Under the pieces are notes generated by a model. That model was given only the letters and a program-made list of their open reading frames with translations, had not been told where the DNA came from and did not search any database. A stretch of 64,000 nucleotides of DNA from Stigmatella aurantiaca DW4/3-1 (GTDB lineage Bacteria; Myxococcota; Myxococcia; Myxococcales; Myxococcaceae), in assembly GCF_000165485.1 (NCBI RefSeq), contig NC_014623.1, forward strand, positions 8,884,893-8,948,892, in the 5' to 3' direction. Made by a program: the position numbers and the translations under genes. Shown piece by piece: positions 7,198-15,655 of this stretch (its first letter is position 1; each line of letters begins with the position of its first letter).

Positions 7198-9498
7198 CTA
7201 GTCCACGCGGGAGGCGCTGAAGATGCGCTGCGCCTTCTGGTCGCCGGAGGCGGGGACGACCGAGAACGTGCGCTCCACGGCTTGCAGCCCCTGAGACGTC
7301 TTGGGGGCCAGCTCCAGCAGCAGCGCACCAAAAGCCTTCAGGTGGAAGGACAGGCGCCAGAACTCCTCGAGTTCATCGAAGACCTTCTCGAGAATGCTGG
7401 GGTCGCGCCCCTGCAAGAGGGCATCGCGAAGCAGGGCCATGCCAGCCACCATGCGCTGCCACCGCACGTAGGTGCCGCCGTACGAGGAGCCAATGTCCGC
7501 GTGCCGCGCGTTCTTGTCGAGCACATCGGCGAACGTGTTGGGATGCCCGGTGCCCCGGCCCTCCCAGTACGCCACCTCCCCCGCCTTGCCCTTCGCGATG
7601 GGGTTTCGCTTGAGCCAGTCCGCGGCCAGCGCGGCGGCGGACGCGGGGGTCCAGCCCTTCGCCTTGGCCAGCAGATAGGTCTTCCACAGGGGGGCATAGA
7701 GCTCCTGGCGGAACTCGGGCTCGACGCGCGCCCGGGTGGTGTTCCAGGGCATGACGCGGCCCAGGGCCCGCGCGAAGGGATCCGCGTCCCCCGCCGCCAC
7801 CTGCGGGATGAGCTCGCGCATCAGCGCATCCGTGAACTTGAGCTCCAGCCGCAGCTCTACCTCCTGGCCCTGGATCGCCGCTTGGATGTCCTTGAAGACC
7901 GTCTCCTCGTCGGCATCATCGAAGACCCGCCAGGTGATGGCCTCGTCCAGCGCCTGGCGCAGCTCATCGGACGAGGGCTTCCCCGAGCGGGCGATCTGGA
8001 AGTAGAGCCCGTACTGGAAGTCCTGGACCGTGGGCTGGATGCGGAACGCCTCCATGTCGCACTTGAAGTCGATGGACCAGCGGCCCTTGGTGCCAAAGAG
8101 GCTTCCCTCGTAGCCGCGCACCCCCAGGTAGGCGATGCGCTGCGGGCCATGCAGGGTATCGGGGGAGCCGTACTGCACCACGCGCTGGAGCTTCTTCTGG
8201 TCCCGGCTCTGGAGCTGCCACTTCGAGAAGCCCAGGGTGAAGCCCCACGCCTCCCGCCGCGTCTCCGAGTTCTGGTGGAAGTAGCTGCGCAGCGCGCCCG
8301 GCTCCACCTTCTTCAGCACGTCCGACATCTTGCCCAGCATCAGCAGGGAGTGGAGCTGGCGCACCTGGGCGTCGGGCAGCTCCATGCGCAGCAGGGTCTG
8401 CTGCTCGGACAGGCGGGAGTACTCGTACTGGAACCCCACCGTGAGCTTCTCCGCGGCCATCTGGGAGATGATCTCCCGGGCCTTGGCCTTGCGGTCCTCC
8501 CACGCCTGCTTGATGGCGGACGCGTCGGTCTCGTATTCCTCCATCCCGAGCCGGTCCAGCACCCAGCGCAGCAGGTCCTTCTCCGTGTCGTTGAGGTTGA
8601 GGGGTTGAGAGGCCAGCTTGTCCACCAGCTTCTCGAACTGGGCCACGCCGGGAGCGCCCACGAGCGCGTCCACGACCGCCCCGAACACCTCCGGGTTCGC
8701 CGCCTCCACCGTGACGCCCACCTCGGCGGCCAGCCGGGCCTCGCGGGCGGCGCCCTTCTGCACGGAGACGACCAGGAACCCTTCCTTCTCGCGCGAGAAG
8801 GTGAGCAGGAAGTCATCCGAGACGGTGACAGAGCCCGTCACCGAAGCCCCCGCCGACGTCTTGAGGCTCAGGAGCGTCCCCGCGGGCAGCAGACGGCTCA
8901 AGGCGCTGAGCTGGCTGGTGAAGACGTCGGACCACTTCAACGACATCGACGTCTCCATCCGGAGCCGGGCCTGGAACGCCAGCGCCTCCCGCGGCCGGAG
9001 CTTCAAGACGTGGTCGGTGACGAACGGCAACCGCAAGGCCTTGGTATCCGCCAGGAAGGCATCCCGGGCCTTTCGGTCCAGCGGGTGCAGGTGGTAGTCG
9101 GCCACGAGCACGGACACATCGCCGCCCACGCCGATGGACAGGAAGGGCATGCTCGTGCCGGACTGTGCCTTGACGCGGGTGCGCGCCGCATACTTCAGCC
9201 ACGCATCGTCCGGGCCCAGCACCAGCGGAGGGCTCAGCCGGGAGGCGTCCTCCTGCTCCTTCGTGGCGGCCTCGCCGATGACGCCCTCGGCGTCCACGTC
9301 CCCAGGCGAGTTGAAGGCCTCGATGGCGACCTCCACGCCCACATCGAGCACGAAGGAAAGCCCCTCGAAACCCAGGCTCAGGGGCTGCTCCACCCGGGCC
9401 GAGGCCAGGTTGAGGCGGATCTGCGAGTCCTTGAGCTGTGCGTCCGAGACGAGATCCTTCAGCTCATCCAGCTTGGCCAGCTTCCACTCGAAAGGCAC
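7198..9498 (-). CDS. Hypothetical protein, 766 residues, no recognised domain
   Basis: I do not recognise this protein. It starts at a GTG with GAGG seven bases upstream, has no signal peptide or membrane segment, and is rich in charged residues, so it should be cytoplasmic. The sequence alternates beta-strand-like stretches (LSLGFEGLSFVLDVGVEVAIEAF, residues about 40-62) with helical ones, and the repeated use of aromatic-rich strands suggests several beta-sandwich or barrel units. It follows the ROK kinase by 96 bases on the same strand and converges with LysR, 13 bases apart. Codon use is normal for the genome, so it is a real gene. Function open. Confidence 0.75.
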   Translation of the reverse strand: MPFEWKLAKLDELKDLVSDAQLKDSQIRLNLASARVEQPLSLGFEGLSFVLDVGVEVAIEAFNSPGDVDAEGVIGEAATKEQEDASRLSPPLVLGPDDAWLKYAARTRVKAQSGTSMPFLSIGVGGDVSVLVADYHLHPLDRKARDAFLADTKALRLPFVTDHVLKLRPREALAFQARLRMETSMSLKWSDVFTSQLSALSRLLPAGTLLSLKTSAGASVTGSVTVSDDFLLTFSREKEGFLVVSVQKGAAREARLAAEVGVTVEAANPEVFGAVVDALVGAPGVAQFEKLVDKLASQPLNLNDTEKDLLRWVLDRLGMEEYETDASAIKQAWEDRKAKAREIISQMAAEKLTVGFQYEYSRLSEQQTLLRMELPDAQVRQLHSLLMLGKMSDVLKKVEPGALRSYFHQNSETRREAWGFTLGFSKWQLQSRDQKKLQRVVQYGSPDTLHGPQRIAYLGVRGYEGSLFGTKGRWSIDFKCDMEAFRIQPTVQDFQYGLYFQIARSGKPSSDELRQALDEAITWRVFDDADEETVFKDIQAAIQGQEVELRLELKFTDALMRELIPQVAAGDADPFARALGRVMPWNTTRARVEPEFRQELYAPLWKTYLLAKAKGWTPASAAALAADWLKRNPIAKGKAGEVAYWEGRGTGHPNTFADVLDKNARHADIGSSYGGTYVRWQRMVAGMALLRDALLQGRDPSILEKVFDELEEFWRLSFHLKAFGALLLELAPKTSQGLQAVERTFSVVPASGDQKAQRIFSASRVD

Positions 9499-9594
9499 GG
9501 GAGACCTCGGTTCGTGAGGGCGTCGTAAGGGCAGTGACAGCCCCCCCAGTGTACCGGACAGGCCTGTCCCGCGTCTGGCCTCCCGAGGCCCGCG

Positions 9595-10524
9595 TCAACC
9601 CAGCAACGCCGCGCCGATGAGGCCGCTGTCGTCTCCCAGCTCGGCCTCGGCGATGAGCAACCCCTCGCGCGCGGTGTTCGAGGTCTGCGACTGGACGGCC
9701 TCCACCACGTAGCGGCGCAGGCCGGGGCAGTTCATCAGCACCCCTCCGCCCAGGATGAGCCGGGCCGGGTTGAGCACCGTCACCATGTTGGCAATGGCCG
9801 TGCCCAGCATCTTCCCGGCCCGCGCGTGGATCTCCACCGCGCCCGGGTCGCCCGCCTCCGCCGCCCGCTCCAGCGTCAACGGGGTGATGCGCTCGGCCAC
9901 GCCCGCGGTCAGCTCGTTCAGGACGGAGGAGCGGCCCGAGGCGAGCAGCTCCTGCGTCAGGGCGATGAGGTTGTGCCCGCCCGAGTAGGCCTCCAGGCAC
10001 CCCAGCTCGCCGCAGCCACAGCGCCGGCCGCCGGGAATCACCTTGGTGTGCCCCAGCTCGCCCGCCACCCCACCCGCGCCGCGGACGAGCTGCCCGTTGG
10101 CGATGATGCAGCTGCCCACCCCTGAGCCCACGAAGGACACATACACGTCCTGGGCGCCCCGCCCGGCGCCGGCGTTGAACTCGCCCCAGGCGGCGGCGGC
10201 CAGGTCATTCACCAGCCGCACCGGCAGCCCGAGCCGCTCCCTCAACAGGCCCCCCAGCGGCACGTTGCGCCAGCCCAGGTTGGGCGCCACGGCGAGCACG
10301 CCCGAGTCGCCGGGAATCTGCCCCGCGGCCCCGACGCCACACCCCGCGACCTTGACCCCCGCCAGGGCCACGGCCTCGGCGGCGGCTTGAGCGATGGACT
10401 CCACCACCGCCGCGGGACTGCGCTCGGTGAGCGCCATCTTGGCGGCGGCGAGAATCTGCCCTCGCTCATCCACCACGGCGGCGCGGGCGTTGGTTCCTCC
10501 CAGATCGATTCCCAGCGTCGGCAT
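9595..10524 (-). CDS. ROK family sugar kinase (glucokinase-like)
   Basis: 309 residues. The N-terminal phosphate-binding motif LGIDLGGTNARAAVVD is the ATP-binding loop of the ROK/hexokinase fold. The segment CGCGELGCLEAYSGG is the CxCGxxGCxE zinc-binding signature that defines ROK kinases. EHARAGKMLG and LILGGGVLMNCP complete the fold. It should phosphorylate glucose or a related hexose with ATP in the cytoplasm. It lies 49 bases after the phosphomannomutase gene, so glucose-6-phosphate production and its isomerisation to the 1-phosphate are genetically linked. The ATG at 10524 has a GAGGGAA ribosome site. Confidence 0.92.
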   Translation of the reverse strand: MPTLGIDLGGTNARAAVVDERGQILAAAKMALTERSPAAVVESIAQAAAEAVALAGVKVAGCGVGAAGQIPGDSGVLAVAPNLGWRNVPLGGLLRERLGLPVRLVNDLAAAAWGEFNAGAGRGAQDVYVSFVGSGVGSCIIANGQLVRGAGGVAGELGHTKVIPGGRRCGCGELGCLEAYSGGHNLIALTQELLASGRSSVLNELTAGVAERITPLTLERAAEAGDPGAVEIHARAGKMLGTAIANMVTVLNPARLILGGGVLMNCPGLRRYVVEAVQSQTSNTAREGLLIAEAELGDDSGLIGAALLG

Positions 10525-10573
10525 CAGTGCGTTCCCTCTCCCTCTCCTTATATCGCTGCGGCCAGGCCGCCCC

Positions 10574-11944
10574 TCAGGCCCCCGCCTCGCGCTTGACGCG
10601 CGCCACGGTCCCCTCGATGAGCTGCTGAATCTCCTGGAGCCGCTCCGGCGTGCTCGCCTCGAAGCGCAGCACGAGGATGGGCTGGGTGTTGGAGGCCCGG
10701 ATGAGGCCCCACCCGTCCGGGAACGTCACGCGCACCCCATCCACGTCCACGATGTCATGGCCCGCGGCGCGCAGCGTGTCCGTGGCCCGCCGCACCAGCT
10801 CGAACTTCTTCTCCTCGCGGGTGTCCACGCGCAGCTCGGGCGAGGCGTAGGTCTTGGGCACATCCGCGAGCAACTCCGAGAGCTTGCGCGGCTCGTGGGT
10901 GAGGATCTCCAGCAGGCGGGCCGACGAGTACACCGCGTCATCGAAGCCGAAGTAGCGGTTCTTGAAGAAGATGTGGCCGCTCATCTCTCCGGCCAGCTCG
11001 GCGTGCGTCTCCTTCATCTTCGCCTTGATGAGCGAGTGGCCCGCCTTCCACATCACCGGCTTGCCGCCGTGCTTGGCGATGTCGTCATAGAGCGTGTAGC
11101 TGCACTTCACCTCGCCGACGATGGCCGCGCCCGGGCTCTCCTTCAGCACATAGCGGCTGAAGAGCACCATGAGCTGATCGCCCCAGAGAATGTTGCCCTG
11201 GTCATCGATGACGCCAATGCGGTCGCTGTCGCCGTCGTAGGCAATGCCCACCTCGGCCTTCTCGCGCTTCACCGCGGCGATCAGGTCCTCGAGGTTCTCC
11301 ACCACGGTGGGGTCCGGGTGGTGGTTGGGGAAGGTGGCGTCCATCTCGCAGAACAGGGGCACCACATCGAAGCCCATGGCCCGGAACAGCGGCACCGCCA
11401 CGGCGCCCCCGGTGCCATTGCCCGCGTCGATGACAATGCGCATCCCCTTGCGGCCCACCTTCACCGTCTGCTGGATGAAGTGGTTGTAGGGGGTGATGAT
11501 GTCGTAGGGCGTCACGGTGCCCGGCGTGTGGCCCACCACGAAGTCACGGCGCTCGATGCTCTGGCGCAGCGCCTGGATCTCCGGGCCGTGAAAGGTCGTC
11601 TTCCCCACGCCAATCTTGAAGCCGTTGTACTCGGGCGGGTTGTGGCTGCCGGTGATCATCGCCAGGCCATCCACCGGCAGCGTGTTGGCGGCGAAGTAGG
11701 TCAGCGGCGTGGGCACAACGCCCACATCCAGCACGTGGAGGCCCGTCGACGTCAATCCGCGGCACAGTGCATCCCGGAACCGGGTGGAGGACTCGCGGCA
11801 GTCGCGCCCCACGGCAATGGAGCGCCCATCCTGGCGGCGGATGGCGGACCCCAGGCCCTTGCCCAGCAGCTCCACCACCTCTTCGGTGAGATCCTTGTCC
11901 ACCAAGCCACGGATGTCGTACTCGCGAAAAATGTGCGTATTCAT
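10574..11944 (-). CDS. Phosphomannomutase/phosphoglucomutase
   Basis: 456 residues beginning MNTHIFREYDIRG, the typical start of alpha-D-phosphohexomutases. The catalytic serine is S100 in AMITGSHNPPEYNG. The metal loop DGDSDRIG follows at about residue 240, and the C-terminal phosphate-binding region has GLIRASNTQPILVLRFEA. It interconverts hexose-6- and hexose-1-phosphates for exopolysaccharide, lipopolysaccharide or glycogen synthesis. I took the ATG at 11944 because the family begins there; the GGGGA ribosome site is rather distant, so a slightly longer start is possible. It probably leads an operon with the ROK kinase. Confidence 0.93.
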   Translation of the reverse strand: MNTHIFREYDIRGLVDKDLTEEVVELLGKGLGSAIRRQDGRSIAVGRDCRESSTRFRDALCRGLTSTGLHVLDVGVVPTPLTYFAANTLPVDGLAMITGSHNPPEYNGFKIGVGKTTFHGPEIQALRQSIERRDFVVGHTPGTVTPYDIITPYNHFIQQTVKVGRKGMRIVIDAGNGTGGAVAVPLFRAMGFDVVPLFCEMDATFPNHHPDPTVVENLEDLIAAVKREKAEVGIAYDGDSDRIGVIDDQGNILWGDQLMVLFSRYVLKESPGAAIVGEVKCSYTLYDDIAKHGGKPVMWKAGHSLIKAKMKETHAELAGEMSGHIFFKNRYFGFDDAVYSSARLLEILTHEPRKLSELLADVPKTYASPELRVDTREEKKFELVRRATDTLRAAGHDIVDVDGVRVTFPDGWGLIRASNTQPILVLRFEASTPERLQEIQQLIEGTVARVKREAGA

Positions 11945-12113
11945 TGAATGAGTCTTCGAGGTTCCCCTGCCTGCGGGAGAGGGCACAGAGGGCGGCGGAC
12001 TCTACACAACGCAGGGCCCGCCGGGTACGGCCCTCCATCAATTGGAACCTCAACCAAGCCGGTCCCCCCAAAAGTCCTGCCCTACTCAGGATTTAACAGA
12101 CTAAACTGAAAAA

Positions 12114-13289
12114 ATGAAGAACCTCAGGAAGACGTTCCGGCTCACCGCCCTGGTGCTGTCTGGGCTCATGGGAAGCGCGTGTGAAAGCACCCAGCCCGAG
12201 GAGGGCGCGCCAGAGGGGCCCGCGCCGGAAGCCGGCGAGGAGCGGCCTGGCGAAGTTCCGGACACGTACGACGCCGTGGACTGCCCCGCGGGCAACACCG
12301 CGGCCCTCCAGGATCTGGGAGATGACCTGCCGGACGGCACGGGCACCTCCGTGTCCACCATGAGCATCCTGAACGTGGGCGGCACGGGCTCGTACCAGCG
12401 CGTGACGAACATGCTGCCCGGCGTCTGGGGACAGTCCTGTCCCTCGAATGCCTGTCAGAAGGCCACCTCGAACGTGAGCGGCGCACTCGCGCCCTTCAAC
12501 GAGGAGCTGACGGTCAACTTCCGCGGGCCGATGGAGCTGTATGACATCGCGGTCTACAAGCCGGACGCCGCGTCCTGGAAGCGCGTGTCCTCGTGGAACC
12601 GCTGCGCCTCCACGAACCTCACCTTCTTCAACAACCTGGGGGGCACGGGCAGCGGGGAGTGGACCCTGTGCGGCGGCAACAGCCAGAGCTACGCCTCCGC
12701 GGACGCGAAGACGGCCGTCGCGGCCCCCACGCGCTTCACCGGCACGCTCGGCAACCGGGTGGAGATGAACATCCTGGCGGATCAGCCCTGCGTGGGCACG
12801 GGGGATGCCAGCGAGTGCGGCTTCTACCGGGGCGTCACCCGCCACGGCTGGGCGGGCGCGAAGCTGTTCGCCATCCGGGCGCGCATGCCGCGCTACACGG
12901 GGCCCATCACCGAGTACTACGACGATGTGCCCGCCATCTGGATGCTCAACGCGCGCGTGGTGCGCACCGCGCAGTATGGCTGCAACTGCCGGGGCATGGG
13001 CTCCCCGGGCGGCTGCGGTGAGCTGGACGTGGCCGAGGTGCTCCACGGCGAGCACCCCATGCACGCCACCAGCACCATCTACTCCTTCGAGGGGGCCACC
13101 GGCAGCGGGCCGAACTACTTCATGCGCCCGGTGAAGGAGAGCGCCACCTTCATCGTCCTCTTCGACGCGAGCGGGAAGGTGCAGATGCTGCGGCTCAAGG
13201 CCGATGCCTTCAACTTCGCCGACACCGTCTCCAATGCCACCGTCTCCGAGTGGCTGGCGCGAAAGGGCGTCACGATGTCCCTGCCGTGA
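12114..13289 (+). CDS. Tos1-like (DUF2401-type) secreted lipoprotein, putative beta-glucanase
   Basis: 391 residues. The signal LVLSGLMGSAC marks a lipoprotein, followed by a Pro/Glu-rich linker and a domain that strongly recalls the fungal cell-wall protein Tos1. Near residue 270 lie VPAIWMLNARVVRTAQYG, a Cys-rich loop (CNCRGMGSPGGCG) and GELDVAEVL. The last segment has E303-x-D305-x-x-E308, the catalytic pattern of the GH16 clan, so beta-1,3-glucan cleavage is a reasonable guess. Nine or more cysteines fit a secreted disulfide-rich fold. A bacterial homologue in a fungus-killing predator is consistent with the GH26 and GH81 enzymes in this window. The Tos1 match is from memory; glucanase activity is inferred. 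Confidence 0.75.
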   Translation: MKNLRKTFRLTALVLSGLMGSACESTQPEEGAPEGPAPEAGEERPGEVPDTYDAVDCPAGNTAALQDLGDDLPDGTGTSVSTMSILNVGGTGSYQRVTNMLPGVWGQSCPSNACQKATSNVSGALAPFNEELTVNFRGPMELYDIAVYKPDAASWKRVSSWNRCASTNLTFFNNLGGTGSGEWTLCGGNSQSYASADAKTAVAAPTRFTGTLGNRVEMNILADQPCVGTGDASECGFYRGVTRHGWAGAKLFAIRARMPRYTGPITEYYDDVPAIWMLNARVVRTAQYGCNCRGMGSPGGCGELDVAEVLHGEHPMHATSTIYSFEGATGSGPNYFMRPVKESATFIVLFDASGKVQMLRLKADAFNFADTVSNATVSEWLARKGVTMSLP

Positions 13290-13307
13290 GCCCCCTCGCG
13301 GCCCCGC

Positions 13308-14291
13308 TCAGATTTCGTGGTAGGTCCACTCGAAGACGAGGACCTTGAACGACTGCGGAAAGAGGATGACGTTCAGGGAGCGGGAGTTGTCCCCATTCGG
13401 GCCCGTCGAGAAGAAGCGCCGGTAGCGCTTCACCTGAACGTTCCCGGTGCCGTTGCCATAGGTGGCCCGCAAGTCCGCGAGCAGCGGCAGGTAGGGGTGG
13501 CCAATGGACGCCTGGAACGCCTCGTAGGTGAGCACGGCCGGCGCTGGGTCCGTGCGGTAGCCCGCGTACGCTCCCTGCGCCAGCACCGCCGCGGCGGCCC
13601 GCTCCAGCGAAGCCTCGGTCGAGTACGGCCAGGCGAAGTCAGACCGGCTCAGGTAGGCATACACGTTCTCATACGTGGCGTTGCCCGCGTCCAACGCCGT
13701 CTGAAGTGAGGGGGCCAGCGGCTGCTTCACCAGCGCCAGCGTGTATCCGGAAGGGGCGGGCGGCGGCTGAGGAATGCACGCGCCCCCCACGCAATCCACC
13801 TGCAACCGGTAATGCATGCCCGCCGCGTTCCCCCAGCCCACCACTGCCAGGTATTCGCCCGCCTGTGTCAGCGTGGCCAGCCCCACCTTGCTCAGCTCGC
13901 CGTATCCCGAGTCATCGTCCTGGAACAGCACGGTGGGGCCATACGCGCCCTGGGCATCCTTCGGGCCATACAGAAACAACCCAGTGTCCAGGTACATGGA
14001 GCTGCCCAGGTGGGTGACTTCCAGCTTCAGTTGCGTTCCGGCGGCCACCTGGAACGTGTACCCGGCGTATCCCGGGGTAAGCCCCGCGGCGGCCGACACC
14101 GAGCCGCCCACCGCCACGGGCTGGGCATATTGAACGAGGGAGCCGGATGGTGCCGGGGGCGGCGACACCAACGCCTGGCGGTGCTGGTACACCGCCTCTT
14201 CCCGAAGCTCGCCCTCGGGCATTCCACCGCAAGCGCTCAGCACCGCCACGGGCAGCCACCACCCGCTGCCCATTCGTCCCATTGCACGCAT
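13308..14291 (-). CDS. Secreted lipoprotein with pre-peptidase C-terminal-like domain
   Basis: 327 residues. The start GSGWWLPVAVLSACGG is a lipoprotein signal. Residues about 50-165 form a beta-rich domain (VAVGGSVSAAAGL, YTFQVAAGTQLKLEVTHLG, DTGLFLYGPKD, GEYLAVVGWG), with the look of the bacterial pre-peptidase C-terminal (PPC) module common in myxobacterial exoproteins. After a Pro-rich hinge comes an alpha/beta region of about 145 residues that I do not recognise (EASLERAAAAVLAQGAYAGY, VQVKRYRRFFSTG). It converges with the Tos1-like gene, 18 bases apart. Probably exported to the cell surface; function unknown. Confidence 0.75.
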   Translation of the reverse strand: MRAMGRMGSGWWLPVAVLSACGGMPEGELREEAVYQHRQALVSPPPAPSGSLVQYAQPVAVGGSVSAAAGLTPGYAGYTFQVAAGTQLKLEVTHLGSSMYLDTGLFLYGPKDAQGAYGPTVLFQDDDSGYGELSKVGLATLTQAGEYLAVVGWGNAAGMHYRLQVDCVGGACIPQPPPAPSGYTLALVKQPLAPSLQTALDAGNATYENVYAYLSRSDFAWPYSTEASLERAAAAVLAQGAYAGYRTDPAPAVLTYEAFQASIGHPYLPLLADLRATYGNGTGNVQVKRYRRFFSTGPNGDNSRSLNVILFPQSFKVLVFEWTYHEI

Positions 14292-14307
14292 CCGCTCGAC
14301 CTCATGT

Positions 14308-15495
14308 TCAGGGTTGTCTCAAACCCTTGCCAGGTGATGGGCCGAGCGGCAACCGCGCCGTGAACAGGGCGCCACGTCCCGGTGAACTCTCGACGCTGAG
14401 GGTGCCGCCATGGGCTTCGATGACCTGCTGGGCGATGAAGAGCCCCAACCCCAGCCCTCCGTAATGCCGGTCGGAGACCGCCCGCGCGAACCGCTCGAAG
14501 ACACGCGCCTGCTGTTCCTCCTCGATGCCAATGCCCTCGTCTCGCACGGCCAGCAGCGCGGAGCCCTCCTCCACGCTCACCTGGATGTGAACGGGCTTGC
14601 CGGCCCCATACTTGAGCGCGTTGGACAGCAGATGGGTCACCACTTGCTCCAGCCGGCTCCAGTCCCATGAGCCCTCAACGGGAACGGGGGCCTCCACCAC
14701 CACAGGGCTGCTCACCTGGGTGGCCGTGATCACGTGGCGCGCCACCACATCCCTCACGAGCGAGGACAGGTCCATCAACGCCGGGCTGAGCTGCACCCGC
14801 TGCACGCTGAGGCGCGAGACATCCAGCAGGCTATCGATGAGATCCGCGAGCTTGCGGACCTGACGGCACGCCCCCTCCAGCTCCTTGGCGATGCGGGCCG
14901 TGGGCATGGTGGCTTCGGGGTGTCCCTGGACGGTCCGGAGCAAGGACGTCAGCTTGAGCTGCAAGGGGGTCAGCGGCGTCTTCAGCTCATGGGACGCCAC
15001 GGACAGGAACTCGTCCTGGGACTGCACGGCCGCGCGCAGCCGCGCCAGCTCCCGCTGCTCCTCGGCCTGCTTTCGCTGGGTGAAGTCCCGCGTCACCTTG
15101 CCGAACCCCACCAGCCGGCCGCTCTCGTCGTGCAGCGCGGTGATGACGACATTGGCCCAGAAGAAGGTGCCATCCTTGCGGACGCGCCACCCTTCTTCCT
15201 CGTAACGGCCCTCACGCTCGGCGATCTCGAGTCCCCTGAGCGGCTTGCCTTGGGCCACATCCTTCTCCGGGTAGAACCGGCTGAAGTGCTGGCCCAGGAT
15301 CTCCCCTGCCCGGTACCCCTTGATGCGCTCGGCCCCGGCGTTCCAGCTGGCGACGTAGCCCTCCGGATCCAACGTCAGGATGGCGTAGTCCTTGACGCTC
15401 TCGATGAACAGGCGGAGCTGTTCATTCGCGCTCCCCGGAGACCGCGGCTGTGCGTAGGTGATGGCCCCCGAAATGGTTGGCTTTTCGTGGCTCAT
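14308..15495 (-). CDS. PAS-domain sensor histidine kinase
   Basis: 395 residues from MSHEKPTISG. A PAS domain covers about 25-140 (LFIESVKDYAILTLDPEGYVASWN, YPEKDVAQGKPLRGLEIAEREGR). The HisKA phosphoacceptor is H169 in SVASHELKTPLTPL. The ATPase domain shows N-box LSNALKYG, G1 DEGIGI, F-box ARVFERFARAV and G2 GGLGLGLFI. No membrane segment is present, so it senses a cytoplasmic signal. No response regulator lies next to it, making it one of the orphan kinases usual in myxobacteria. It ends 16 bases from the start of the preceding lipoprotein on the same strand. Confidence 0.92.
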   Translation of the reverse strand: MSHEKPTISGAITYAQPRSPGSANEQLRLFIESVKDYAILTLDPEGYVASWNAGAERIKGYRAGEILGQHFSRFYPEKDVAQGKPLRGLEIAEREGRYEEEGWRVRKDGTFFWANVVITALHDESGRLVGFGKVTRDFTQRKQAEEQRELARLRAAVQSQDEFLSVASHELKTPLTPLQLKLTSLLRTVQGHPEATMPTARIAKELEGACRQVRKLADLIDSLLDVSRLSVQRVQLSPALMDLSSLVRDVVARHVITATQVSSPVVVEAPVPVEGSWDWSRLEQVVTHLLSNALKYGAGKPVHIQVSVEEGSALLAVRDEGIGIEEEQQARVFERFARAVSDRHYGGLGLGLFIAQQVIEAHGGTLSVESSPGRGALFTARLPLGPSPGKGLRQP

Positions 15496-15655
15496 TCCCG
15501 AGGTGCACCTTGTCCAGGCAACACCAAACCAAGAAACACCCCACAAAGCACCTTCTGTTCACGCCCTCCCGTCCACCAGCCAACCTCTGGTCCTCCAGGA
15601 CAATGGCGCCCTCTGGCTTCCTAACTTTCGAGAAAACGCCCATCCTGGGGGGACA

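Noticed and set aside
6877-9528. 883-codon plus-strand frame overlapping LysR
   Set aside because: Shares the LysR end in the wrong frame, then runs antisense to the 766-residue gene; composition typical of a shadow frame.
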